From assembly GCA_003864495.1 (NCBI GenBank), contig ML133465.1, positions 372,001 to 436,000 of the forward strand: 64,000 bases of DNA. The letters run 5' to 3'. The notes below the pieces were generated by a model that saw nothing but the letters and a program-made list of their open reading frames with translations, was not told where the DNA came from and made no database searches. A program made the position numbers and the translations under genes. Below are positions 44,995 through 57,660 of the stretch, piece after piece; positions within the stretch are counted from its first letter, which is position 1; each line of letters opens with the position of its first letter. The DNA comes from Nemopilema nomurai (lineage: Eukaryota; Cnidaria; Scyphozoa; Rhizostomeae; Rhizostomatidae).

Positions 44995-46650
44995 TTTCAC
45001 ACTAACTTCAATTGAGCTTTTGCATTGGGACCAGGAAACTCTGAATCTTATCAGTCTTACAATAAAATATCATCCCTGGTAAAGCGTGGCATTTCAGTAG
45101 TTTTTACCGCAAGTAGCGATAGACAAGACGTTTTTTCCTATCAGTTTAACTAATGAATATGACTGATAACTGAATTTGATATTGCTGTATTATGATTGAT
45201 GCAGCATAGAATATGATGTATCGTTACTTAAAAAGCTATAGAGCCTTAGGCCAAGGAGTATCAAATAAAAGACACAAGCACATGATTCAGCACTCTTAAG
45301 CAACATATCGTCAATTAAAATACCTTGAGTATCAATTTAAAATATATCGAATATGAGTGTATTGTGACGCTTTCATTAATCTGGTATTGGGTGATAGAGA
45401 TATGTATCGCTGTATCTGCTGTTAGATATATTAGATAAATGTTAGATATATTAGATATGTTAATGCTCCTGTCTTGCAGATTTTATTATTTCATTTCGGA
45501 GTGGAAAGCTTGATTTATGCGACCACTGATGTACAGCCCTGTAGTTAAATGAGGATGAATTTGCACAAATACCGATGGGATTTCAGAGCGGATGCTAGTT
45601 CTCTGATGGCGCGAGAATATAGCACAAGAATAAAGTTTTCTCGAGCATTAGTTTGATCGGAGGAATGATTTCAACATGGTCAGTGTGGAAAATCGAAAGT
45701 TTCAACCTGTTAATTCAGTGTTTCTGGACTTGCTGACTTTGGCAAACATAATCACCTGCCACAGGTGTCAACTTTAGCGTCTCGCTACACTCTTATTGCT
45801 TAATCTTCATCAAAGTGCTGGTTGCTTTACAAATAAAGCCATTCTTTGTTTACCTTCAACTTATTCCACCGGTTGCATTCATTTTGTGAATAGCAGGTAA
45901 ATTTTGATTTGCTGTTTGCGAGATCCTCTTCTTGGGAATACTCCAGGAAATCGAACAATCACATTGATTGAATCGAGCTTAGAAGGTCTATTTTAATGAT
46001 TTCAACCACCATTTCTTTAATAAACCCGATGTAAGATCTGCCAGCATATTTTGATACCTTTTCATACCATCTTTTTAGGAATTAATTAATGTCAACTTTG
46101 CTTCCATTTCCCTAGTCTTGCTTGTTTCCTTGTCAGGCTTTATCCACCGGCAGTGCAAAACGGTGAGGAGCGGAGACGAACATTTCTGACGCTAAATACC
46201 ATGTTTAAAGATTGCTTTAGCTCAACGCAACATTGAAAGAACAATGCTTGTTATCTCGAGAGAAAATAAGATCAGAAATGAAAATCTAAGACAAAGGACA
46301 AAAGTGGATGATATTGTTTAGAGAGTGGAAAAAGCTAAAGGCCAGTGGGCTTGGTATGTCACCTAAACGGACATCAACAAATGGGCCAGACAAAACAACA
46401 GAATGGACGTGAACGGACAGAAGAAGGACCGGTGGAACACCAAAGCGAAGATAGAGACTAGATATTGAGCAATAGAAGCAAAGTAGATTGATGCTGGTGG
46501 CACAAAAACGTCAAGAGTGGACGCATATGTGGAGACTATCAGGCAGCAATGGCGGGACAGACTGTAAAAAAAAGAAGAGGAAGAAGAAAAAGGAAGAAGA
46601 AGAAGAAATGGAAGGAGTAGAAGAAAATGCAAGTCTAGTAATCCATTCTA
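44995..46650 (+). repeat. Duplicated intergenic segment S1
   Basis: Similar to 56,293-57,645 (S2) and 57,645-59,030 (S3). Shared landmarks are TTTTTACCGCAAG, GGCCAAGGAGTAT and CAACTTTAGCGTCTCGCTACA. Near 46,155-46,570 all copies carry a LINE-tail relic. Confidence 0.8.
46155..46570 (+). mobile_element. LINE reverse-transcriptase C-terminal relic, copy 1
   Basis: Broken frames read LAQRNIERTMLVIS, IRNEN, VEKAKGQWAW, TDINKWAR and RQQWRD, the pattern at the C-terminus of many non-LTR retrotransposon proteins (AQR-ERAMLG ... WAGHIAR). Stops and frame changes are frequent. Related copies at 57,405-57,660 and 58,560-59,000. Confidence 0.6.
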
Positions 46651-48394
46651 AAATTTGAAAAATTTGATTGACAGTTATTAATTTGAAACAGAAGTTCAAT
46701 ATTAGTCAATAATGTATAGCAAATCAATAACCTGTAACCATCACTACAAACACATAACAATTTGGAGATTCATTCAGATGTGATATCGAGCCTCAAGAGG
46801 CTGCAGGTTGATGCAGCTGATGACACGGGAGACAGGATGACTAAAGCAACAATAAAGTATACCATTTCATTTACTTAGTAATCTGTTTTATCTGATCTGT
46901 AAATGATTTAACCTAAATCATTGACTTATTTATCCTTAACATAAATGTAGACGTTAAAAATGCTGGCGAGCAATGATAACATTATGAGGTTAATAAAAGA
47001 ATTGAAGAGATACTTGCCACAGCCAATAAAACTTTCATAATTGCACATATCAGCATTAAAACTTACAGCATCACATTGGAAATATGAGATTGCTTGAGAT
47101 GTTCAAGTCTTACTAAACATTAAATTTGCTTACATGCTACACGACAAGAACGAATTTTCATTTTTCACTCATTTTTCAATAAGATCTTTATGGTTACCAT
47201 ACTGATTGGTAGCCTATTTACAATGCCAAATTAGATATTCCCAAACTGTAATATAGTAGCTTGATTGCTTACTCGCTGAAATAGATTTTCTTACATCCGT
47301 GGAGGTCACATGTTGTGACTGTATATGTACGTAATCAATAGAGGCTGTGACACTGTTTTGGAAGAAAGAGAGAGCTGCTATACTTTCCAACAGTGACTGT
47401 TGATTTTCTTAATGAATAAATCACTTACTAAGGTATGCAAGCAATATTGGCGGGATTTCAAATTCACAAAGAATTACTTTAAGTTTACAATATTGTGTTG
47501 AGAAACACTGCAACAAAATCTATGATCATTTTTTGACTTCAAAAGGGTGGTATACAATTACACAAGTAAGAAAATATTTTCTATTCTCGAGACCAATGCA
47601 GGAGATAAGTTGCAACTATATTTAAGAGGATAAGCTAGCTTTTAGTCGTGGTGCATGAAAATGAAGCAAGGCTCAATTGATTTTGATAAGGACAAAGTAT
47701 TTTACCATTATTGTTTTTACTTCTTTGTTGGTCGAATAATTACCTAAGCACCTAGACAGTGTTTTTAGTATTCGATACACTCTTTCGTCTTATATATTAT
47801 AATTAAAAATGAGGATCAATTCATATAAAAGCTATACGTTTAACATAAATGAGACATAATTCCTAAATTTTAGGGATTGCAAAATTCTCGTTCTGTGACC
47901 TATCAGCTCTTTTCCGAAGACAAAAATACTCTGCTTCCATGTTGATGACCACATTTTTTACAAATCATGTTTATCTTCATCTTAAACTGAGTCCTGCATT
48001 ATATTCCATTGACGCTTTTGTATGTAAAAAGAAGCTGGTTGAAAATTTAATGCTCCGCAAACTTAATAATTATTCGTTGAAATGGACTTGTAGTGTGACT
48101 CTTTATTAATATATATCGAAGCTAACTTTTCAATTCCAGCATTATTTTTTAGAGAAATGCATAACAAGACGTCAGGCGTTTCTGGTAAACCAATTTTGTC
48201 TGATTTGAAACATTTGTCTTCTAATTTTATAAATGATAGTATTCAACTGCAGACGGAATAGTAAATGATAGTAATGCTTGTAGATTGACTGTAGTAAATG
48301 GACATTATTTTTAATTCTACAGTTATTATCTAAATAACTATGATACATTAGACATCCGTTGTGCAGATCTTTTTTGCAATTTGCGCTAACTAGG
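46651..48394 (+). repeat. Duplicated upstream segment of gene E
   Basis: Collinear with 59,031-60,809 and in part with 22,700-26,107. No conserved coding frame; the open frames of one copy are interrupted in the others. Confidence 0.8.
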
Positions 48395-48415
48395 CCGACA
48401 GTCGGCAAATTATAA
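48395..48415 (+). promoter_or_regulatory. Putative core promoter of gene E
   Basis: CCGACAGTCGG, a perfect odd-length palindrome about its centre, followed by TATAA at 48411-48415, 57 bp before ATG 48468. Same arrangement as genes C and F. Confidence 0.55.
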
Positions 48416-48467
48416 CTATAGTTTTTTTTAAATTCTAGGAATCGCATGATACATTTACTTTGTCAAC

Positions 48468-48759
48468 ATGGCTTCAGTGACCAATTTGAAAATATTGTTT
48501 CTTGGATCAATAGCATTATGTGCTTCAATGCTGTCAGATGATAGTGCTTTTAAAAGAAAAGCTGTTTTTCTAGAGGTTCACAACCCGACTAAAACAGTTT
48601 CAAGTATGTTTCATAAGACATTTCACCAATGCGGCATCGACGACGCATGTAATTATGTCGTTCAAGATGTTACGAAGAAAGAGTTTCAGGTGTTTAACAG
48701 TAAGCAAGAAGTCCCGAGAGAAAGGTCCAATCTTATCATGTGGAAAAAAACTGTAATAG
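48468..48759 (+). CDS. Gene E exon 1: signal peptide and apple-like segment
   Basis: [19 protein letters not shown] signal peptide, then the same mature segment as gene C ([16 protein letters not shown]), ending in phase 1. 292 nt, identical in length to C and F. No in-frame upstream ATG, which fixes the start. Confidence 0.85.
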
Positions 48760-51700
48760 GTATGAATGGGTTTAGTTCAATCTTTTATGGAGTTTCTGTA
48801 TCTTGTATGCGCTTTTTGCTATCTTTGGCAGATGAAGAAGTTGATAAACTGTAGATAGATGCTTTTAAAAACTGTACATCGAAGGTTTAATTCACAACTT
48901 AACGAAATTGGTTTGGTTAGTGAGAATTACTAAGATAATCAAGATAAAAAGATCTTCATAACATAGCTAGCGAAATACGTTTTAAAGTGTGCAATGTTAA
49001 TCTCTAAAGTACTAAACATCACTCAAAGGTTAAAGGCGATGCGAAATTAGAAAAAAGTATTAAATCATTTCTTTAATTTGATGTACTGTTGGGAAGGGAA
49101 TTTTGTGGTGTGCTGCCATGTTTGTTGTGAAATTAAGGGCTTTAAGTTAACTGGAAGGTGCTTTGATAAAAAATTCCAACTAGGTTCTTCCTAGGTTATT
49201 ATCATGCTGATTTCCAATGTCTGATTTTACAACTGGCATGTTCTTGACTTTTTTCTGGGATCAGATCACAGACAGTAATCCTAAACTTTATGAACTCTTC
49301 TCAACACACTGGCAGTTTCTAAAAATACAATTTTTTGAATCAGTTTTCTCTATGATTCGAATCCCACTTCTATTATATAGCTGCTCAAACGTAGTATTAC
49401 TGTCCCAAGGGAACTGAAGACAATAGAGATTCCTATTGCCTTTACTTTCCATAACCTTTAAACTTCTCTCTATAATGTACGATACTTTTCTATTTTTCCC
49501 TCTCTTTTTCTTCTATTCTCACGTCTCCCGAATCCGCAAATTCAAAGATGAAACACCTTCTTTTCTTTTTTATTTTCCACCATTATGTCAGGTCGCCTTG
49601 TCTGTCTTTCATTGTCTTCCTTTTGTTTCTAACATTCAACCTAGTCTATGTTCATACCATTTATTTCGGCATACCATGCTATGCAGGTAGCAGAAATCCC
49701 AACGAAGGGCCTTCGCTACACAATCATCTCCACGTTTGTAGTCTTTCTGAGCCAATTGACTATGTGGCTTACCGTTTCCTTTTTGTATATATTCTTTTGA
49801 TACTTTGTTACCCCGTGGGTCTTGTCAATGCTTTAATTATATTTGTTCGCAATGACTGAGTCTGTGCAACCACTATTGGGTTTTCAATCTTCATGTTCAA
49901 TTCAACTTCCAAGAGCCATCACAATGATTCTTGATGGTGTATTTTCCTTGTCTGCCTAAATTTCAGATATTACGCAGGCAGTTATTATATAAGAGTCATC
50001 CAAAAGATATATATTCATCCGACATCCACATACTATAACAAAGAAATGCGCTTTTTTGCTATAAATACTCTTCACTTAGAAGTTTACTTGGTAAGGAAGT
50101 GAAACTACTGGATTTGATTATAGATAAAAACGAATGCACGACTGGAACACATAACTGCGATGCCAATGCTGCGTGCACAAATACTGCAGGGTCATTCACT
50201 TGCGCTTGTAATAGTGGTTTTATTGGAGATGGAAAAACATGTACAGGTATGATAATTTTGGATTTTACTGAGGCAGTTATTGTGGTAGAGTCATCCAAAA
50301 GATAATTATTCATCCGATATCTACATACCATCACAAAGAAATGCGCTTTTTTGCTATAAATACTCTTCACTTAGAAATTTACTTGGTAAGGAAGTGAAAC
50401 TACTGGATTTGATTATAGATAAAAACGAATGCACGACTGGAACACATAACTGCGATGCCAATGCTGCGTGCACAAATACTGCAGGATCATTCACTTGCGC
50501 TTGTAATAGTGGTTTTATTGGAGATGGAAAAACATGTACAGGTATGATAATTTTGGATTTTACTGAGGCAGTTATTGTGGTAGAGTCATCCAAAAGATAA
50601 TTATTCATCCGACATCCACATACTATCACAAAGAAATGCGCTTTTTTGCTATAAATACTCTTCACTTAGAAGTTTACTTGGTAAGGAAGTGAAACTACTG
50701 GATTTGATTATAGATAAAAACGAATGCACGACTGGAACACATAACTGCGATGCCAATGCTGCGTGCACAAATACTGTAGGATCATTCACTTGCGCATGTA
50801 AAAGTGGTTTTATTGGAGATGGAAAAACATGTACAGGTATGATAATTTTGGATTTTACTGAGGCAGTTATGGTTGTAGAGTCATCCAAAAGATAATTATT
50901 CATCCGATATCTACATATTGTAAGAAAGAAATGCGCTTTTTTGTTAGAAATATTCTTCAGTGAAAGTTTACTTGGTAAGGAAGTGAAACTACTGGATTTG
51001 ATTTTAGATAAAAACGAATGCACGAGTGGAACACATAACTGCGATGCCAATGCTGCGTGCACAAATACTGCAGGATCATTCACTTGCGCTTGTAATAGTG
51101 GTTTTACTGGAGATGGAACAACATGTACAGGTATGATAATTTTGGATTTTACTGAGGCAGTTATTGTGGTAGAGTCATCCAAAAGATAATTATTCATCCG
51201 AAATCTACATACCATCACAAAGAAATGCGCTTTTTTGCTATAAATACTCTTCACTGAGAAGTTTACTTGGTAAGGAAGTGAAACTACTGGATTTGATTTT
51301 AGATAAAAACGAATGCACGAGTGGAACACATAACTGCGATGCCAATGCTGCGTGCACAAATACTGTAGGATCATTCACTTGCGCTTGTAACAGTGGTTTT
51401 ACCGGAGATGGAGCAATATGTACCGGTATGATAATTTTGGATTTTACTCAGGCAGTCATTGTGGTAGAGTCATCCAAAAGATAATTATTCATCCGACATC
51501 CACATACTATCACAAAGAAATGCGCTTTTTTGCTATAAATACTCTTCACTTAGAAGTTTACTTGGTAAGGAACTGAAACAACTGGATTTGATTTTAGATA
51601 AAAACGAATGCACGAGTGGAACACATAACTGCGATGCCAATGCTGCGTGCACAAATACTGCAGGATCATTCACTTGCGCTTGTAACAGTGGTTTTACCGG

Positions 51701-53358
51701 AGATGGAGCAATATGTACCGGTAAGACAATTTTGGATTTTACTGAGGCAGTTATTGTGGTAGAGTCATCCAAAAGATAATTATTCATCCGACATCCACAT
51801 ACTATCACAAAGAAATGCGCTTTTTTGCTATAAATACTCTTCACTTAGAAGTTTACTTGGTAAGGAACTGAAACAACTGGATTTGATTTTAGATAAAAAC
51901 GAATGCACGAGTGGAACACATAACTGCGATGCCAATGCTGCGTGCACAAATACTGCAGGATCATTCACTTGCGCTTGTAACAGTGGTTTTACCGGAGATG
52001 GAGCAATATGTACCGGTAAGACAATTTTGGATTTTACTGAGGCAGTTATTGTGGTAGAGTCATCCAAAAGATAATTATTCATCCGAAATCTACATACCAT
52101 CACAAAGAAATGCGCTTTTTTGCTATAAATACTCTTCACTGAGAAGTTTACTTGGTAAGGAAGTGAAACTACTGGATTTGATTTTAGATAAAAACGAATG
52201 CACGAGTGGAACACATAACTGCGATGCCAATGCTGCGTGCACAAATACTGCAGGATCATTCACTTGCGCTTGTAATAGTGGTTTTACTGGAGATGGAACA
52301 ACATGTACAGGTATGATAATTTTGGATTTTACTGAGGCAGTTATTGTGGTAGAGTCATCCAAAAGATAATTATTCATCCGAAATCTACATACCATCACAA
52401 AGAAATGCGCTTTTTGCTATAAATACTCTTCACTGAGAAGTTTACTTGGTAAGGAAGTGAAACTACTGGATTTGATTATAGATAAAAACGAATGCACGAG
52501 TGGAACACATAACTGCGATGCCAATGCTGTGTGCACAAATACTGCAGGATCATTCACTTGCGCTTGTAACAGTGGTTTTATTGGAGATGGAGCAATATGT
52601 ACCGGTATGATAATTTTGGATTTTACTCAGGCAGTTATTGTGGTAGAGTCATCCAAAAGATAATTATTCATCCGATATCTACATATTGTAAGAAAGAAAT
52701 GCGCTTTTTTGTTAGAAATATTCTTCAGTGAAAGTTTACTTGGTAAGGAACTGTATCGACTGGATTTGATTTTAGATAAAAACGAATGCACGAGTGGAAC
52801 ACATAACTGCGATGCCAATGCTGCGTGCACAAATACTGCAGGATCATTCACTTGCGCTTGTAATAGTGGTTTTACTGGAGATGGAACAATATGTAACGGT
52901 ATGTTACGTAATGCTTCATGTATTATCGACTTTATCGTATAGCATTTAAACTTGATGGTTTGGTAAGACAATGCTATTAGAATCAATTACGTTCCCTGTT
53001 TGATAACCATTATGGTGCATTTATGTATCCCAAATTCAATGCTTCCATTCTACATGGATGACACAATTTCGAAATATCATTGATTACTACCAACTCTTAT
53101 TGACCACACAAAACCATCTACTCCACTCTCATTCCTCAAATACTGTTTAATTTGATCCATAAGTATTGATTGATGAAACATTTTACCATTTGAACTAGAT
53201 TTAAAGTACGCTTTTATTTCACGTAACACCAACGTTAATAGAATCATAGCAACAACAAACATTAATGGCAACATGTCGTCTCCCTGAAAAATTCCTTTGC
53301 AGAGTTTTACATCACCTTCGCCCTTGTTTTTGTCATCACCTCTGTTTCCGACCTTTGT

Positions 53359-53449
<91 letters not shown>

Positions 53450-55264
53450 ACTTCCTTCATCTCTAACTCTCTAATCCAACCCTTCAGACTTACAGTAAAT
53501 CCCTGCATATAAGAAACTATTTTCTGAGATTCAGTTTGAAAAAGGCTCTTCTTGAAAAGGTACTTGGATAAATTTCAAGGTAAGAAAGTTCTTATTCAAA
53601 AGATCTCTTACAAAAAATTTTAGGATTCATCATAGAGAAATGTATTCAAGATTGTAATTAATGACAATGTCTGACAATGTCTGACAATGTCATTAATGGC
53701 AAATTTACCAACTCTAAGCTCAGAATATCAACAAAACTTGGCTATTACATAGAAGGGCTTGTTCACATTTTCAAAGTCATAAATAACGAACCTTGTTGAT
53801 CAATGGCCCTCAAATGCAATCCAATCAAATAAAAATTACATGTAGTCTTCAAAGTTTATCATCTATCAGTGTAGCCTTGCCAGCTTGGCAACTCTAATGC
53901 TATGGTGAGATTTGGAACAAATAATTATTTTAAAATAACAAATTATTTTCCATAAACAGTGCTTCAGTTGGCATAAGTTCTCCTTCATATGTATTCCAAA
54001 AATATTTTCAAAAACACTTGTAACAAACTACTTGCCACATAGACATTTCAATTGAAGTTTGTTTGTTGAAGCGCATGATACATTTATCAACTTCAGTCTC
54101 TATTTTTCGATAGAAATAAGAAACTATTGTATTTTATCACACTGAAACACGTCCTTAATTGCAAGGTGCATATTTTTGGAAAAACAACCTCTAGGTTCTA
54201 ATTTTTGTAGGCTCTTGTATGTGGGGATTTACTGTACTTGCCTAACTTGATCTAGCACTCTTTGCTCTGGTACCTTAGTAAAATTTCCTCATATTTATGA
54301 CACATTTCCTGAAAGATTTCTTGTCTGGCTCTCTGGAGAAACAGCAATCCATCAACGTGCTGTTACCTTCCCTTGTCCACTGATTTCTAGCTCTTCTTCT
54401 CACACCGAGGCACGCCTGCGTAGCACCGCCAGCCCTGCCGGAGGCGACAGCTTCACCTGTGGATCCACTGCCGTTGACGTCTTTCTCTGTGGTTTTTTCA
54501 AAACTGATCATCATTTTCGTCTGAAGATGAGGCTGTAGCTTTACATTACCAAAAAGGCAGTATTTATATCGTGAGACCCCTACTTTGGAGGTGGTCAAGG
54601 TCGAAGAGTCCCACACAAGTGAGGAATATTGGCCCCCGCCGTACCTCAACCCATTATTTCAAAGCCCCGAGGAGAGCTATTAGGTTCTTCACTTTGCTCA
54701 AGAATGACCAGGGGGTAGTTGAAGCAGTGGGTGACCTTATCGTCCAGCGTCAAAAAGTAAATGTACCTCGGTAATTTCAAGATTATTACTATTGATATTT
54801 TTATTGTTATGATTATTAGTATCATTTTTTTATTATGGGCAGAAAACATTGCGTACAAAAGACCGTCATCCAGTTCATCGGTGTTTACCCATGGGGAATA
54901 CATTTTTCCTGCCAGCCTTGGAAATGATGGTGACAGCACTGGGATTTGGCAAAGGTGCAGCATCACGAAGTATGAAAAAATGCCCTGGTGGCAAGTGGAT
55001 CTGACAAAGCAAGCAGCAGTGTCGACTGTGCGAATAAAGAGTAGTGTGACTTGGGCTCCATTCGCGATGAATCCATTCAATGTTAGTGTTGGAGACGATA
55101 GTTCGAATGGTGGACGAAACAATGCACTGTGTGTGAATGACGGGATCCTAAACGCGAGAGAGTTCAAGTACTTTTACTGCCCGACAGTGCTGCATGGTAG
55201 ATACGTGACTGTGTTCCTAAACAGAAAAGAGTATCTTCAAGTTTGTGAACTGGAGGTCTATTGA
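48468..55264 (+). CDS. Gene E: secreted apple-(EGF)10-F5/8C protein, 647 residues
   Basis: Twelve exons join in phase with no stop (1944 nt): 48468-48759, ten 123-bp EGF exons between 50124 and 52898, and 54843-55264. Residues 1-97 are signal peptide plus apple-like segment, 98-507 ten EGF-CA repeats, 508-647 an F5/8C domain. Every EGF has the DKNEC calcium motif and a CTNT-(A/V)-GSFTCAC hydroxylation consensus, so a stiff calcium-bound rod presenting a C-terminal lectin-like domain is a reasonable inference. Unlike B and C it has no fibrinogen-like module; the stop falls inside the normal domain end (CELEVY). Exact EGF number could be affected by assembly collapse or expansion. Confidence 0.75.
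48760..50123. other. Gene E intron 1
   Basis: The first 800 bp match introns of C (26,474-27,230) and F (61,176-61,900). From about 49,955 it is repeat-unit intron sequence that precedes the first EGF exon. No extra exon found. Confidence 0.5.
49955..52900 (+). repeat. Tandem array of ten EGF exons with their introns, period about 295 bp
   Basis: EGF exons: 50124-50246, 50419-50541, 50714-50836, 51008-51130, 51303-51425, 51598-51720, 51893-52015, 52188-52310, 52482-52604, 52776-52898. Each is 123 bp, phase 1 at both ends, acceptor GATT(A/T)TAG and donor GTATGA or GTAAGA. Encoded unit: DKNECT(T/S)[25 protein letters not shown]. Introns of about 172 bp are as alike as the exons, so whole exon-intron units were copied. 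Units 6 and 7 are nearly identical, as are 1 and 2. The tail of the last unit and the head before the first are partial. Confidence 0.95.
53361..53446 (+). repeat. (TC)43 microsatellite
   Basis: 86 bp of uninterrupted TC in the last intron of gene E. The apparent Arg/Glu-rich and Ser/Leu-rich frames over it are artefacts. Confidence 0.95.
53491..54236. mobile_element. MITE, Tc1/mariner-like ends, TA duplication
   Basis: Element 53493-54234 (742 bp). Left end CAGTAAATCCCTGCATATAA; right end, reverse-complemented, CAGTAAATCCCCACATACAA. TA flanks both sides. No coding capacity. It sits in the last intron of gene E, just after the TC tract. Confidence 0.8.
54843..55264 (+). CDS. Gene E last exon: F5/8C domain and stop
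   Basis: Acceptor TTATTATGGGCAG, phase 1. Landmarks are [57 protein letters not shown] and LQVCELEVY, then TGA. All fold markers and both Cys pairs are present, unlike exon D. The RGDCC-type sugar-site signature is absent. Confidence 0.85.
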
Positions 55265-56292
55265 AATGTAATTGGCACTCTTTAACTCTAGCACTTTGGA
55301 AATAACATATTTCACATTATGTGAGATCAATTGCAAATATTAACAATTGTAAACCTAAAAGAAGTAAGATGGACTGAAACTGAATGGTAAAATCATGAAG
55401 AATTTGTTTGCAATATTCAAAGTTCGTTAACTAACATTTCCGTTGTTAACAAGCATCAAATAGTCCCTACTATGCTTTATTTCGTCCAACCTGTTGGCTG
55501 CTGACGTCTAAAAAGCAATTTGATATGATATTGTTTTGTGTCAGAAGTGTTAAGTGATATGTTAGGTCGTTTCGCAAACCCCATTCAGCATTGTCGGCTA
55601 TGCGCACCCACATTCGGCTAAAGGCCGCCAAAATTCGATTATCGCTTTGATGAGGGATACGACTCTCAACATGGAAGACTGTGATGAAATTGAGAACAAC
55701 GAGAGTGATACCTAAATTTTTAATGAATATGAATATTGAAGTAATGAACATTCATTTTAAAAAAAATTTCAAGACGGGGAAGGAAAAGAGAAAATGATGC
55801 TAAAAGTGCCCTCGATTGTAGGTTTTTCAAAAAAAGCAATTATTTCATCCATTCACTCTATCCATTCCCTCCCATTTCAACTTTTACAGTATGAGTCATT
55901 GATTTCCTCGAGGAGAGAGTTGATAGCTATGGCGGCGATTGTTCTTTCTTTTACACTGCTAGAGATGTTTGAGAAAAATTTGCCAATGATTACATTACGA
56001 GTTGGAATTACGAGTTGGTTGGAGTGTTGGCTTTTGGCTAAAGACGTGTGAATAAATCTTGCTGTATCTAAATTTATTTCAGAATTTCGTCGCATTTACA
56101 CCAGACCAACTCCATCCGCAAGAAATTGAGAGCGGCTAGTCGAACCAAAATTGTTCACTTACAAATTTGTTTCCCGTTTTATCATGAATATTGATTCCTA
56201 TAATGAACAAGAACTAAAAGAATCTATTGTGAGGAAGAATTTCGGAATCTGGGCAACATGATTTTCAATGTGTTCTTCTAACAGCAATAAAA
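55265..56292. other. Downstream of gene E, no gene recognised
   Basis: The frames at 55470-55751 (minus) and 55794-56051 (plus) have no recognisable domain. The plus frame overlaps a region not present after exon D, so about 1 kb was inserted here or lost there. Confidence 0.4.
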
Positions 56293-57404
56293 GTTTTTCA
56301 CACACATTTAATTTGAGCTTTTGCATTCTGCACCAGTAAACGTAGAATCTTATCACTCTTACAATAAAAAGAGTAGTTTTTACCGCAAGAAACGATAGAC
56401 ACGACATTTTTTTGCTGTCAGTTTAACTTAATGGATATATATGATTACTGAATTTGATATTGCAATATTCTGATTAAATTAGCATAAATCATGATGCAAC
56501 GTTACTTATCAAGTTGTAGAGCACTAGGACAAGGAGTATAGAATAAAGACACATGCACATGATTCTAATACTTTGTGTATCATTTTGCAATATATCGAAT
56601 TAACTTGTATTGTGACTTGTACATGTATCTGGCATTGAGTGATAGGGATATGTGGCCATGTATCTGCTGTCAGTTATTTTAGAGAAATGTTAGATTTATT
56701 ACATATGATAATGCACCTGTCTTGCAGATTCCATTATTTAATTTTTTGACTCAAGGCTTGATTCATGCGACCAATGATGTAAAGCCCTGTTGTCCAATTA
56801 GGGTGAATTATCACATAAAGCGAAAGAGATTTCAGCGCGGATGATAAGGATTTTAGTTTTCTGATAGCGGGAGAATAAGCACAGGAATAAAGTTTTCTTC
56901 AGCATCAGTCTGATTGGGGGGATGATTTACGACTTGATCAGAGTTAAAAATCGAACGTATCAACCTGTAAGTTGAGTGTTACTGCCCATGCTGACTTTGG
57001 CAAACATAATCACTGGCCACAGGTATCAACTTTAGCGTCTCGCTACATTCTGATTGCTTAATCTTCATCAACGGGCTGGTAGCTTCACAAATACAGCCAT
57101 TCTATGTTTACCTTCAACTCATTCCACCGGTTGCTTACAATCTCAGAGTATCGAGCAAACTTTGATTGGTTGCTTGGGATATCCATTTCTTTGGAATCCT
57201 CCAGGAAATCTATCAATCAAGTTGCCCCAATCGAGCTTAGAAGGTCTAATTAATAATTTCAACAACCATTTTTTAAAAAACAGGTTTAAAATCTGCCATT
57301 ATATATTGGTAACCCATTTATACCATCTTTTTAGAAATTAATTAATGTCAACTTTGCTTCACATTTTCCTAGTCTTGCTTTTTACTTTGTCGGATCTTAT
57401 CCAC

Positions 57405-57660
57405 CGGCAGTGCAAAACAGCGAGGACGAAAATGTCTGCTTCTAAGACCAAGTTTAAAGAGTAAATTGGATGTAGCTCAACGCAGCATGCAAAGAGCAAT
57501 GCTGAGAATCCCGACAAAACATAACATCAGAAATGATATTATATAAAAAATGTAAAGGATGGAAGATAATGTCTGGAAAGTGGAGAAGGCTAAAGGGCTG
57601 TTGGCAGGACATATCACCCGAATGGACATCAACAAATGGGCCAGAAAAACGTTACTTCAG
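57405..57660 (+). mobile_element. LINE reverse-transcriptase C-terminal relic, copy 2
   Basis: Truncated version of the relic in S1, with AQRSMQRAMLRIPT-like and MDINKWARKT-like readings in broken frames. It ends abruptly where S3 begins. Confidence 0.55.

Noticed and set aside
50649..51374. Long minus-strand open frame (241 codons) opposite the EGF array, and similar ones at 50059-52986 and 62205-63897
   Set aside because: They are antisense shadows of the repeated EGF exon-intron units; their repeats follow exon boundaries and show no independent domain.
50124..52898. Regularly spaced near-identical units resembling a CRISPR array
   Set aside because: The units are EGF exons with splice sites in a eukaryotic gene; the spacers are conserved introns, not unique sequences.
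53077..53508. Minus-strand frame with a long Arg/Glu repeat, and plus-strand Ser/Leu frames
   Set aside because: Translation of the (TC)43 microsatellite.
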